Below the pieces are notes generated by a model. It saw only the letters and a list, made by a program, of their open reading frames with translations. It had not been told where the DNA came from and ran no database searches. A DNA stretch of 64,000 bases from Hedera helix (lineage: Eukaryota > Streptophyta > Magnoliopsida > Apiales > Araliaceae). Shown here in pieces: positions 22,144-34,590 of this stretch (position 1 is its first letter; the number at the start of each line of letters is the position of its first letter). The translations under genes and the position numbers were made by a program. The DNA lies in assembly GCA_947179155.2 (NCBI GenBank), contig OX359282.1:7361309-7425308 (forward strand), read 5' to 3'.

Positions 22144-25100
22144 TACTATGTTTGGTTCCCATTCCTTGTCATGTATGGAAATGAATGACTTAAGGAATGG
22201 AATGACTTATGGAATGGAATGGTCATTCTCATTTTTATGTTTGGTTTGTTCATTCAATCCGTCAAGAATAGAATCACCATTCTATTTCAAATTACATTAT
22301 GAATGGAATGTGAAATGATCTTTTTCGTTTTTTATATAATAAAAACTTAAAAAATGAATGATTTTTTTTTTAAAATAGAATTAAAAGAACATCTTCACTA
22401 TTTTTTATTTTTTTTTATTTTTTTATGCATTTAAAATTCAAATAAACACCTTCATGAAAAAAAAGAAAAAAAAAGCCTTAAAGCCAATACAAATCATATA
22501 TCTAATTTTAAGCCAAACACCACACTTTTGAGACAGTAGTTTTTGAAGTATTCACGAAATAATAGATTCTATATAATACCATGACATGATATATCCTATG
22601 AGAGGAAAACAATTATTACCATTCATATATTAGGCCTAGAAGTTTAAATTCAATACATTTTCAGATGTCTCCACGAAGTAAAGCTTGAACAAAATCATCC
22701 TTCTCATCATCTGGTGCAGCAAAGAACAATATTATGAGGTTCTCATTATCGGCCATCTTCTTCGCAGCTTGATACCTTTGCACTTTGGAAATTCCATAAA
22801 TTTTGGAGAGCTCCTCATTGAGTTTCTTTTTTTGCTCCATCATATTGTCCTTGCACATTGCTTGACTAAACATTTTGGCGGTTTCATGAAGTTGAGTAGC
22901 TATCATCCTTGAAGCACTATAAACCGCCTTAGCAACTGGATCCATACTTCTGCTTCTCTTCTTTGAAGATTTCTTGCTAGTAGACTCATCAGAATTAGTG
23001 GCATGTAGCGTGGATGAGCTATCAAAATTAAGATCCTGAAGCCCATCTTCAGCACCTTGAAGACTAGCATCTTCTTTATCAAGTTCCTCAAGCACATCAG
23101 CTGCAGTTTGGGCATCATGACCAGTTGCCCTATCTTTTCCAAAGATTATACTAAGATCATTATACCATGGAAAGCGATTGTATCTCCAATTAGTAGCCTT
23201 TTCATGAACCTGCAGAATACACAAAACAAATAAAATTAACCCTCTATCAATAAAAAATTAAGAAGACAAGTATTCCTTAGAATAATAAAGTCACATTCAA
23301 AATATGTTGGAGATACTTTCCACTTTGAAGTTCTCAAATAAAAAAACAAGAGGGTTAAAATCAATATATTTAGCAGAGTGCAAATTGCATTAAGCACATT
23401 GAACTAAATGATTGAGAAATAATGTTGAACCTGTTGTGATGTTGAACCTGTTGTGTGGGTGAATAGTTACAGCAAGAAGCAATGCAGAAGCAATGTAGAA
23501 GCCTTTTCTGGAGAATGAGAGCAGCCATGAAGAAAGCAGCCAAAAGTGGCCAAAAAAAGCAAAAACTATTAAGTAATATTATGGGGATAGTTTTGTTCTT
23601 ATTTGGGGATATATTTTATGTTAAACCTTCATGATTCTCTTGTTATATCTAAATTGCTTCAATTTAAATTTATGTTTGCTTGAATTATGGTATCCGTAAT
23701 TAGATGGAGCTAGTTTGAAATAATATTGTACAACCTTACAGAGCAGTAATATTAGATATAACTTGATTTTTTATTCCAGTGAAGAGAATAGTCTCTTATA
23801 TAGAGAACTGTGGATGCTGAAAAGGAGAGGAGAAGGGAAATTTATGCTGAAGGTCTCTTATTCTTGATATTTATAAGGCCTGCACATAAATTAGCATAAT
23901 ACAAAAAAAAATATGCTACATTGACAGTTGGCCAATTAATGCTTGATAAAAAATATACAGTATATATTCAAAAGCGAAATCAGAAGTATAAATTTTTAAA
24001 TTTCAATATATGATACCAGGGTATTTTGTAAATTATTGAGTTACCTTGAGATATGCATGCCAAACATGGCTAGGGGCAGTGACAACATGAGTCTTATCAT
24101 TCCAACCAAAGCCTGAAGTAGGCCCAAAACGCATGTCATAAACAGTAGTGAAGTCTTTCTTTAGAGTCTTAATTCGAGACTCTATATGAGGCCTTGCCTT
24201 AAGATCCGATCCTGGAAGTTTTGCAAGCAAAGCATTTTCAAGAACAACCAAGTATCCAGGCCTAAATCCATTGTCCGCCTTGTGGGTTCCAGCATTCACC
24301 AACTCAAGTAAAGCTTCAATTAACTTTTCATCTTCCATTTTACTCCACTTTCTCTTATTCTTTCCAGCACCTCTCTCCGAATCTTGAGTACTTGGCTCCA
24401 TAACTAATGAATTAAAAAAATAAACTATTCATAGTCAATCTATGAAACAAATTTGTATGTAGTTAGTACCAAATATATAGCATAGTTTATTATTCATCAA
24501 GTACAACATATTCAAGATATGATACTCACCCTGTTATTTATTCATCAATCTATGAAATATGCTATGCAAAATTTGTTGTCAAGCATTGCTCAAAAGAATT
24601 TAGATCAGTACAATTTCATTAGCAGCAACAGTTCAATTTATGAAAAAGGGGACTCTGATCTTTTGATCAGAAGACCGCAACCATACATACAAGTAGATAT
24701 TCACAATCCCACACTTCATATATATTATTAGAGTAATAAGTATTATTAAAATAATTATAATTATTAAAATCTTCATTTCTTGTGTCACCTTCAATTCAGC
24801 AGGTTTGAGACATTTATTTATTTCTCTTCCACCATTTAAGTATGCAAAAGAGGAGTTTTTTAATTGTTTACACGACTAATTGACTGATGGGGGAAATATA
24901 TTTGAGAGATTTGGGAAGCCTGTTTCTTGAATTAGGAATTTGAAGGAATGTTTTTCGTTTACTAGAATTTAGATTTGGATCATTGTGTTCAAAATGCAGA
25001 TTTTATAGCGCAGAGTATGTGAGATTTAACTAAATTGTTTACAGTGAGAAAAGGCCTGTGTTCCTTCATCCTTGCACTTCTTCTGTGGGTACATAACTAT

Positions 25101-27119
25101 GAACTCACCATCTTTAAATACTTTATAAAAAGAAAAAAAATCGAATTTCACAAGATTGCATTCTCAACATGTTAAGTACAAGATTACACCACTTGACTAA
25201 AATGTGTCTCGATTAAAGACTCCAATTTCACTTTAGTAACATGCTCATCAAAGTAGACAGATATTTTGCTGGAAAAGTTCATAAATCCTGCTAATTTTAT
25301 GTAGAAAATTTTCCCTTCAAGGATTGATGAAGTCTAATAAGCACAGATGCCTAGAACCGCCTGTACATACGAAATAGTATGATTTATAGCTAGATAGCCA
25401 TAATTACCGAGTGCCTGTACCACAACCATCTGGATTATTGCTAGTTCAGATAAGCGTTAGCAAAGCCGTACACCACAAGATCTACTAGCACAAACCTCTC
25501 TAACTAATGGAAATTATAAACTAACATTAGAATTATCCAATACACAAATCTAGAAAAACCCAATGATCTAGCTAAAAACTATACCACCCACAAGCCCAAA
25601 TCAAAGCTATTAGTCCTCGAAGGCTTTTTACAATGCACTATCCTCTTAAGGATCTTCTATAAGTAAATTTCTATCTTTAGTATCCACAGATCATTCAAGT
25701 CTCTGTTTTACTACTTGTATTGTAACACGATATAAAATTCGTTTATTTGCATCAAGCTTTCAAGGGGCTCATTCAAGGCTTACTCGAAACAAAAAAGCAT
25801 CAAATATAAAGAACAACTGAAACAATTGAACAAAAGGTGAAACTTTGCAGTTTCAATTCATAGTAAAGCAAGCAACTGAAACAATTGAAAAAATGAAACT
25901 TCGAGTTTCAATTTAAACTACATCAATCTATGAACAAGATATCAATAATTTTGCCCCTCTTGTTTAAAAAATTATTGGTAAGTTGTGCCCTTTGTTACTT
26001 TTGCCACCCTAAGAAATAATCCTCGCTACATTTTAAATTTTAAATTGAAAAATCCCACAACACAAAATAAGAAAGAAGTACACATATATATTGATCATTT
26101 TCTTTGTGTCAAATCATCAAACATATAGAAGACAAACATAGAGACCACAGTATACATCTATCTTATATCATTATTCCACAAGAAACATACTTGAAACTAT
26201 CCACAAAAATTCTTATGCAGTAGCTCCCCCATATTGACTCCAAAACTGTAAAAATTTCTTACCAACACATTATTCCACAAGAGACATACTTGAAACTATC
26301 CACAAAAGAATCATCTTCCAGGTCGCCAACTTAATTTCATTTTTTTTTTGCTGATAAATAATTAAACCAACCAATAGAAAATAAAACCTGATTCGAAACT
26401 CAAAATAAGTTATCACTAGGCTAATTTAACACGGGAAAAATTGATAATTAACCTAAGCCCATTACAAAAAATTGGTTTATAAAACCAACAAGAAGTCTTT
26501 AACTTCGAGAGAATCCAGACCACATGTCTTGCGCAATCAAGACCATTTAAAATAGTACAACAAAAAGACAATATTACTTAAACAATTAACATATCTAAAC
26601 AGAAACCCTATCCAGATAGAGAGAAGATAATATCAATCCCTGTAATTTAATTGGATACTAACTAAAATCTCATCAAGTTGATGCATATTGAGATGTATGG
26701 ATGTGTATATATCGGAATAGATTGATCGAGATTAAATAGATGATACCTTTGATTTCCCGTTGACTGATTTTCTCCTCAATTTGCTCGATGTTACCGATTT
26801 ACTTGTCTTTGATCGGTGCGAGAAAGGCAGAGAGAAACTGAGGTGAAACGACAAAAGAGAAAGGAGAGAGAAGAGTGAGGAGAGAATGGGATCAATCGAT
26901 CGAATAGGCAGTGAAAAATGAACGAAGCTGGAAGGGAATGAAATAAACCCACTTGTTTAGAAAGGAATGAAAAATAACATTTTAAATAGGTATGGAATAA
27001 CTAAAGGAATGGAATGCCCATTCCAACTGATTAACCAAACATATTTTTAGTCATTTCAGAAGGAATGGTCATTCCATTCCCAATCCATTCCATTCCATTC
27101 CCACCAACCAAACACACCA
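22144..27119 (-). mobile_element. PIF/Harbinger-type DNA transposon (4976 bp) carrying only a Myb-like gene
   Basis: Flanked by the 3-bp duplication TAA (22141-22143, 27120-27122), as expected for PIF/Harbinger. The ends are inverted repeats: TACTATGTTTGGTT at the left, and TGGTGTGTTTGGTT read inward from the right (11 of 14 positions agree). Subterminal regions on both sides are packed with GGAATGG/CCATTCC words. The only gene is the two-exon Myb/SANT-like ORF. I saw no DDE transposase in 24402-26900, which is non-coding and AT-rich. It looks non-autonomous for transposase while keeping the accessory protein gene. Confidence 0.82.
22661..24401 (-). CDS. Myb/SANT-like DNA-binding protein of a Harbinger element (two exons, 301 aa)
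   Basis: Exon 1 is 24401-24045 (119 codons), the intron is 24044-23210 (835 bp, GTAACTC donor, TTCTGCAG acceptor, phase 0) and exon 2 is 23209-22661 (182 codons plus stop). Residues about 18-119 form a Myb/SANT-like domain (KWSKMEDEKLIEALLEL, FRPGYL, IESRIKTLKKDF, SGFGWNDKTH). Exon 2 opens with the conserved WRYNRFPWYNDLSIIFGKD and ATGHDAQTAADV blocks, then a Ser/Lys-rich stretch with a possible nuclear signal (KKSSKKRSRS) and a helical C-terminus. This matches the plant family annotated as L10-interacting MYB domain or At2g29880-like. In PIF/Harbinger elements the Myb-like protein acts together with the transposase. The frame is intact, unusual in this window. Confidence 0.85.
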
Positions 27120-27205
27120 TAAGAAGACATATTGAATGGTTAGAACAGGCATGGGAAACGAATACTAAACGACTTCCAGATATCTTAGCATTATACATGT
27201 ACTAA

Positions 27206-28476
27206 AAAAGTAAGTAGACCGTTTAAATCATTCATCGCTCTTTATAAAAACTGTACAAAGATTATCTTTATAAATAAACATTAACTCATCATTAAATTAA
27301 GGGAATTGATATTATCAAAAAAATAATAATATTTGTGCAAGACTCTACTCATATGAATAGTAAGTAATGTAATGTCTACCTTCATGTGATTAGAGTCTTG
27401 CAAAAATATCAATCTTCTAAATTAAAATGAGCAATTATAAAATTAAAAATAATAAACATAAAGTACTAACAAAATGAATATGTAACCAATATAAAATATA
27501 ATTAAAACCAAATGAAATCAATTAAAACAGTAGGGATGTGTTTTTTTGGGAACTAGATCGAGTGGGATTATTTGTCCAGTCTCTCTTTGAATATTAGAAA
27601 GACATTTTCCTAGTTTTTGTTAGAGAGCACTATTTCTATATGAGTTTTTGATATTTTTATATGGTTCTTTTTTATATGAAGATGAAATTCACTTTATACT
27701 CATATGAGAGTGAATCATGTGAAAATATTTAAGACACATATAAAAATATTAGTTCTTCTTTTTTTTTTGTGCTCTTTTTCTTGTTTTTAGTATTTTATTT
27801 TCCCGTTATATGCGATCTTTTTTTTTTCCTTTGCGTAATTTTTTTTCCTCCATGAGATGATTAATTTTTTTCTCTTATGGAAAAGTTTCATTAACTTCTC
27901 TTTTTAGTTTCATTATCTTTTCTTATGAGATCCTATTTTCTCCATTTTGGAGGTTTTTTTTGGGTTGCTTTTTTCATTATGCTGTTTGAACCGATAAATA
28001 TTTTTAAATTTGAGCGTGAGATTATTACTAGAAATTATTATTTCGTTAATAACTAATTTTGAACATAATACATTATAAACATACAAAAACACGCCCATCT
28101 ACAATATCGTTTTAAGTAATTAATGACTAATTTTGAACATAACACATGAGACCAATAGAGGGAGAGGGAGAGGGAGAGGGAGGGTTGTTACACGTACACA
28201 AAAGTTCAATTAAAATATGTTGTTCTTTCAAACATATAATTATAGAAACATCTAATGTAATACGTTGATTATATATCTGACATATTATTAAGATGACATG
28301 AATAAAATAATATAAAGAAGGAAATGATATTTTTATGAGTAATACCTGACACTTTCACAAATTTTCTTTTACATAAACGTAAAATTTATTTACTATTTAT
28401 ATAAAAAAATCTTGCGAAATTAATGTTTTTGCTCGTGAAAATATCATTTCCTTATATAAACAAAAAAAAAATTCTT
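27206..28476. other. AT-rich intergenic region
   Basis: No gene supported. It holds poly-T-rich stretches (27750-27960) and a GGGAGA microsatellite (about 28157-28184). It lies downstream of the SPH gene. Confidence 0.6.
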
Positions 28477-28887
28477 TTAACGCCAAGTGTATTGTTTCTC
28501 CAATGAAGCTGTTTTGAAATCGGAATAGTAAAATCCGTCGGGCTTGACTATCCAAGTGCATTCCCCGTGTCCTCTCCCAGCGAAACACTTATCGGCCATC
28601 ACTTTATTAAAAACGTCGAAACTTTGTTGCTTCGAGTTCCAATTGAAATGACAAAAGAAGAGCGTGTTGTGGAACAAATTTTCGCAGAAATTCCACTCGT
28701 ACTTTTCTGCAAAATGTAGGGTGTGTTCTCCTAAATCATTATTGCCTGATTGGCAATGAACACGAATTTCACCTTTAGGAATATCATTATTAATACGGAT
28801 ATGGTACTTTGTCAGAAAACAAAAAGCATTTGTTGTATTGGGAAAATAAAGTGCTAAGATGAGGAGGGGCAGAATGATCCTTTCCAT
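28477..28887 (-). CDS. S-protein homologue (plant self-incompatibility protein S1 family), secreted
   Basis: Encodes 136 residues. An N-terminal signal peptide (MERIILPLLILALYF, probable cleavage after TNA) precedes a small beta-rich domain with the family blocks HIRINNDI, IRVHCQSGNNDLGEH, YEWNFCENLF, FFCHFNW and ECTWIVKPDGFYYSD. The conserved cysteines for disulphides are present. The S1 family (PF05938) includes poppy stigmatic S determinants and many SPH peptides of unknown role. An upstream in-frame Met at 28938 is possible. I prefer 28887 because it gives a clean signal peptide and because a TATA-like TATATAAG at 28953-28960 is too close to 28938. Length is normal, the gene is apparently single-exon, and the frame is intact. 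This is the best host gene here. Confidence 0.9.
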   Translation of the reverse strand: MERIILPLLILALYFPNTTNAFCFLTKYHIRINNDIPKGEIRVHCQSGNNDLGEHTLHFAEKYEWNFCENLFHNTLFFCHFNWNSKQQSFDVFNKVMADKCFAGRGHGECTWIVKPDGFYYSDFKTASLEKQYTWR

Positions 28888-28952
28888 GAAATAAATCAGT
28901 TTGATTAAACTAAAAGCTCGACTGCAAATGGCATTCATGTTGTTATAAATTT

Positions 28953-28960
28953 CTTATATA
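28953..28960 (-). promoter_or_regulatory. TATA box of the SPH gene
   Basis: The minus strand reads TATATAAG, about 66 bases upstream of the preferred start codon, allowing a transcription start near 28925. Confidence 0.5.
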
Positions 28961-30577
28961 GAGGTTTGGTTCAAGTCACATGTGTGAATACAAACAGGAA
29001 AATGATTTATAGGTCAACAAATTCACGAGGGTGATAAGATATAATTAATTAGGATGATATCATTTTAACTGTTTTCCTATCCCATGCATGATGATATTTA
29101 TAATTTACATAAAATCTATCGTCATATATGGTAAGACTCGTACAAACGAGAAATACAGATTATCGAAGTCCACTATATATTATTCCTTTTGTTCCAGGAT
29201 AAAAATTCTAGTTGATTTTTTGCATATACTAAAAAAGGGAATAAAATGACCAAAAAAATCATATTTAAGTTCTTCTTTAATTGTATAATTTTCTGTATAT
29301 AACTAGTAATACTCCATAAATATGCATAGAGAATAGAAATATTACAATTAATACTAAAGACATTATAGGCAAATTATTATAAAAATATATATATTATTTA
29401 AGGTAAATAAATATTTAACTCGAGACTACCTAAAATAGTAATTAGGGCTTTTATACAAGTTAGGGAGAATGCCTTTTGATATATTTATATATTTATAACA
29501 ATAGAAATATATAATGCTACTTAAATTGAATAATACAGTGTCTATTGAAGAACAGACAAATATAGTGTTTATTAAAAAATGGACAAGTACAGATCGAATA
29601 ACAGAAATTAGATTAATTATTAAATTCTTAATTTATATTCCAAACAAATTAGAAATAAAAATTGTGAAGATGAGTAATTAACTAACTAATGCAAATTAAA
29701 AATTAATAATGGAAACTAGTAATAGAAAAATTACCAAGGAATCCTAATCTACTAAATATTAACATAATAATTAAATTCTTCTTTTCTTAATTAATTTTTA
29801 ATTATTTTTTTCCTTCCCTTTAAAAATAATGAATTTTATAATTAATATGGGCAATCATAGATTATGAAAATTTAAGGATTAACTGTAACTCATCAAAACT
29901 TCTTCGAGCAAGTATAAATTATGAAAAACTCATATCTTAACACTAACCTATCAAAATCTCGCAATTAATATATAACCAAAATAAATTTTGCGCGAATATA
30001 AAAATGAAGGAACAAACAATTAGGCACTAATGTCGGAACGGAAAGAAAATATTAATATACAATACTTAATTTCATCTCATTCTAGATATTAAAATTTTAA
30101 CTAGACGTGGAATTAATAATAAAGAAAAACAAAATAAAAACTATTAATATAAATTACATGAAATAAAATAATGTTATTTTTTTTTTATTAAACTAATAAA
30201 GAATTGTTGCAATGAATGAAACAAACTCCCTGCCCTTTCATTTAGTGCCCGCGGAAGTGAAAGAAGGAAAAACAAATAATAAAATAACTACACCTCCTCT
30301 CCTTAAAACAAAAGTCTTATTTATAAAAAAAATAATTTTTTTTCCTAATTTAATTTAGAGTAACTTAGTCTTTTTTTTTTTACTTTAACTTTTACATGTA
30401 ATCTTCCAACTCTTTATTGAAGTCCAAATAAAAATCAACCTTCAAGAACTCATTTTCCAACTCAATTTTATTTATTTACTTATTTTCTGCAAAATAAAAT
30501 AAAATATATTAATTAAATAAAATATACATATTAAATAATAAAAATGAGAATATTAAAATACATAATTACCGTGTATA

Positions 30578-30578
<1 letters not shown>

Positions 30579-30608
<30 letters not shown>
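30579..30608. repeat. (CA)n microsatellite flanked by an 18-bp direct repeat
   Basis: Fifteen CA units. The word ACATAATTACCGTGTATA occurs at 30560-30577 and again at 30610-30627. Confidence 0.9.
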
Positions 30609-30612
<4 letters not shown>

Positions 30613-30742
30613 TAATTACCGTGTATAAATCCATTATTTAATATTAATTACCTTAATTGCAAGTTGGGAAGAATGCCCTTCGGATATATTTATAACAATA
30701 GAAATAATATAATGCTACTTACATTGGAAAGTAATTATGATG

Positions 30743-30745
30743 ATG

Positions 30746-30815
<70 letters not shown>
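30743..30815. repeat. (AAT)n microsatellite, ~70 bp
   Basis: Uninterrupted AAT/ATA repeats. Confidence 0.95.
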
Positions 30816-30818
<3 letters not shown>

Positions 30819-31571
30819 GAACTAAAAATTAAAAAGATGATTTGAGAATTTTGAATGAGACCGATAGTCTAATCTTAAGATACAAAGACAAATATAGTAT
30901 ATTATTTGTTAAATTTGACTAACAATCCAATCCTATATTTAATCTTAAAAGAAACATACACACACACTCATATATAAATATAAATAAATAAATAAATAAA
31001 TACCAAAAATATAATCATTCTTAATTAAACTTGAATAATTGCATTTTATTTTAAGTTTTTTTTAAAATAGAGTAAATAAAATTGCAGCCTTAAATATATT
31101 AATACTTTAACAAAAGTAATGCATTAAACTTTAAAAAAAAGACATTCCTAATGAATGGAAGTGTAAAACTTAAGAAGATGATATGAGAATATTTAATGTA
31201 ATTTATTACATAATTAAAAACACAAATTTAATTTCACAAATTTTTGGATATGTTTTTTTATATTATCATAGATTCACTTATTACTAGTATAAATATTTCA
31301 TGCACGTTTATATACTTAAATTCTATTTAAGTTTTTAACAACTAAATACTATCTAAATTTATAAAATATTCAAAACGAACCCAACCAAGAAAAATATAGG
31401 AACGGAATTGTGTCTGGATGGGTAGTCTCCATGAATCTTCTTCACAGCTTCATTCTTGCGATTTTATGTTGAAACCAAATTCTATCCAAAATTTTAACAC
31501 TTTTAAATACTATCCAAATTTATAAAATATTTAATGTAGGAAAAAGAAGATGAAAATTCATCTCACTAATA

Positions 31572-31599
31572 GGGGGGGGGGGGGGGGGGGGGGGGGGGG
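31572..31599. repeat. 28-nt uninterrupted G run
   Basis: A homopolymer of G on the plus strand inside AT-rich DNA. A real long G tract or an assembly/basecalling artefact are both possible. Confidence 0.9.
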
Positions 31600-32069
31600 A
31601 ACTCTAAAGAATTTTTTATTTTTGACTGAAAAGGAATTTAATTCTATCTAAATTTAAATTTAATAAATAATAAGATATAATAAATTAGGATAACACCATT
31701 TAAAATTTTTTACTATCCCATGCATGTTGGTATTTATAATTTACGTAAAATTTATTATCATATATAACAAGTCTCATAAATAAGAAATACAGACCATCAA
31801 AAATCACTATTTATTATTAATTACCTTAATTGCAAGTTAGGGAGAATGCCCTTTGGATATATTTATAACAATAGTAATAATATAATGCTACTTAAATTGG
31901 AAAATAATAATGATAATAACAACAATGATAATAATAATAACAATATATTTAGTAAAAATATAATCACTCTTCATTAAACTTGAGTAACTGCATTTTGTTT
32001 ATTTTCTTATAAAAATAATGTACATAAAATTGCGCACCTTAAGTATATTAATACTTTAATAAAAGTAAT

Positions 32070-32690
32070 TGTTGTGTCCCAATAACACTAGAGATGTAGA
32101 AGGCTGGTTGAATAGATCAGTAATAACTTTTTCTTTTAAGGAAGTATTATCAAATTATAAATTAAGCTAGTTAATTTGAATAAGCACAGCAAAATATTTC
32201 TTTGAAAAACCCCTTCAAAGATTTAAAGAAATTCTCACTTCTGAATTTAGTTCACTTATGGAATTAAGTCACAATAGATATAAAAGATAATGTAGAAATA
32301 AAAGTGCAGAAAATAAAGAGACACAAAGATTTCAAGCGGTTCGGAGCATAAAAAGCTCATAGTCCACTCTTCCACTCTTCGAGTAGGGAATCCCCTTAGA
32401 ATGAGGGTGATCAATTAGATTAGTTCATCAAAAATTATATATTACAATTGACAAATCACTTAGATTCTTCACTAAGACTTAGTATTTGTCACTCAGACTA
32501 GTTCACTCAGACTTAGTATTTATACTTGGTTACAAGAAGATCATTAAGACCAAAGACTCACAAAGAGAATAAGTGATTTTGAGGTGCTACTACGTTGCTT
32601 TTAGTCTAATGAAGAATTGTGATGCCTCCAAATTCAGTTACATCTACCTCAAACTTGGTGTTCACGATCAAAAACATATATTGAAAAGGT
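32070..32690 (-). mobile_element. Copia-type LTR 3' end fragment
   Basis: Begins TGTTGTGTCC at 32070 (LTR terminus on the minus strand) and carries the family word GGTTGAATAGATC (about 32105), then AACCCCTTCAAAGA and a GGTTCGGAGC block, in the same order as the LTRs at 37798 and 50054. The rest of the element is absent. Confidence 0.65.
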
Positions 32691-33758
32691 TCTTTTATGC
32701 AATAATTAATCTAGAAAGGAAGAGGGGGAGGGGGGTTGAATAGATTAATTTGCTTGCTTTTTAAAAAATCTTGGTCTTTTTAAATTTTAACTCTATTTTT
32801 TATATGACTTTGTTAAAATATTTATTTAAATATTTTAGTAAATCAAAGTAAAAATAAAGAAATAAAGAAATACCAAATACAGAGAACACGACGATATATC
32901 CTAGTTAACTATATATATCCCCTATATATATAGTTAGTCCAGTCCCTAAACTCCTCTCCTGAATTTGGGATTTTTTTACTATAAGAATAGTAAACTCCTT
33001 CACTTAGGTGGAAAAACCTTTACAAATATGATTCTATCTTAAAACAACTATCCACTAGTCTTCTTCAAGAATGCAGATTCCCTTTTCTAGAGCGTCTTGC
33101 ATTCTTTCTTCGGCTGGTCTTGGAACTTGATATATTTTCTCTTCCTCACTCACTTAGGCCAAACCTATGACCATTCTAAGATCTTGGTCTTGGAACAAGC
33201 ATCACTCAATTCCTCACACACTAGAAGAATACTCAGCTCTACCCTTTTGTTTACAATGATTTGTAATCTTTAGTAAAATGTTTATTTTATTAAGCAAATT
33301 GATAACACGTTAAGTACAAATATGTCGAATATTAAAAGATGATGGATAATGTCAATTTAAGATTAATTCTTGCAAAATAATTGTTAAACCAATGATCACA
33401 AATAATATAACAGTTTATGTATATTGATCAATTTGGTTTACATAGAACACTTTTATAAGGAGAGATTAACTCTTTTAATAAATGTTAATCTACTACGCTT
33501 TATAAATCAAGTGTTTTATATATTTTTCTTATCACTCTCCAAGAGAGGACTATATATGAATCTTCTTTTTACACACGCGGGATAATAATTTTCCAACAAG
33601 AATTATTAAGGATCTCGAGAAAATATTTTCTTGTATCGCTTAACTAGAAAGGACTACAGTTCAAGACTTTCAAGTTATACCGATCCTATTAAAGAAAAGT
33701 TACCTAATTCCTGATCACTTGTTTCTCATTTTCCAAAAGGATTTTGTATACAATTCTA

Positions 33759-33760
<2 letters not shown>
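32691..33760 (-). mobile_element. Second copia-like LTR fragment
   Basis: Starts with a CTAGAAAGGAAGAG, G-rich run and GGTTGAATAGATTA (32711-32746), the same terminal signature as the other copia LTRs, followed by non-coding sequence with ACTCCTTCACTTAGGTGG. The upper boundary is uncertain. Confidence 0.45.
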
Positions 33761-33808
<48 letters not shown>

Positions 33809-34590
33809 TCCACATGTTAATAGATATAATCAATGATGAACAACTTGAATAAAGCAAAATAATGTAAATAAGTGTGAATGTTAGTACTGTATACTTGATG
33901 TGTTTAATATGTATAAATATAACAATAATAATATTAAACACAAATAAGAAAGTGATATATTAGCACAATATATATAAAGAAGTGTGTGTGCTAAGATGTG
34001 TAAAAGAGCAGTATATGAACATATAACAATTTATATATTTCTTGCTATTTTTATCACTTTCTACCCTACTCGGATTCTAGCTTTTAAAATTTAAGATGGG
34101 AATAATTGTGGACATTATTTGACTTTTTGTTTCTAGATTTGTTAGTTTGGAATGAATGAGGTATATCAATATATATAGGCATGGAGAATTTTAAATAAAT
34201 GACTATGATTAATTTGATTCAAAATATTTGATCCAATAGTTCATTTTTCTCCTAGTATTTATTTTCCCTTTCTAGCTTATGTGACAAATAGAATAGAAAT
34301 TCAAAGCATTTTTAATGCCACGTGAAAGAAAGATTTTATATATCATTGAACTGTGCTTTGCATAAAATCAGGATGTGAGAGAAAATGCACTTATGATTAG
34401 TTTAAAATATGTTCATTCTTTTCGTCCAACTCACCAGTACATTATAACATATAGAAAGAATGAAAGAAAGTACTTTTGTTATATTTATGTGGAAAGAGAG
34501 GGAAAATACTTTTGTTTAATCCAAGTGGAAGGAGAGAGAAAATACTTGCCTTATTAAACTTGGAGTAAGGAGGTCGACCTTTGATTTTTT
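33761..34590. other. AT-rich spacer with (TA)n microsatellite
   Basis: (TA)n runs from about 33762 to 33800. The remainder is AT-rich with no supportable gene; the short open stretch at 34375-34557 looks incidental. Confidence 0.6.

Larger units (their letters stand above)
21927..27205 (+). pseudogene. Acidic gag-like ORF fragment, split by a Harbinger element
   Basis: A short frame at 21927-22118 encodes a strongly acidic peptide (SEPEEDP, DEEEPVEEE). It continues in the same frame, past two stops, to 22143. On the far side of the DNA transposon (27120-27205) the same frame goes on with WLEQAWETN and LPDILALYMY before a stop. It lies downstream of the PBS at 21643, so it is probably a remnant of a retrotransposon gag N-terminal region, but I do not recognise the family. 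Inference from position and composition only. Confidence 0.4.
29034..32068. repeat. Three diverged copies of an SPH-upstream segment
   Basis: Block a (TCCCATGCATG with flanks) is at 29034-29190 and 31663-31803. Block b (GGGAGAATGCCCTTTGG then TATAATGCTACTTA) is at 29458-29535, 30640-30735 and 31820-31912. Block c (TTAAACTTGAGTAACTGC, TATATTAATACTTTAA) is at 31005-31125 and 31962-32068. The order a-b-c is kept. Copy 1 abuts the SPH gene; copies 2 and 3 have no gene beside them. Otherwise this AT-rich stretch holds no coding sequence that I can support. Confidence 0.75.

Noticed and set aside
24519..24731. Plus-strand ORF of 70 aa upstream of the Myb-like gene
   Set aside because: No domain, AT-rich, inside the Harbinger non-coding half; not a transposase piece that I can recognise.
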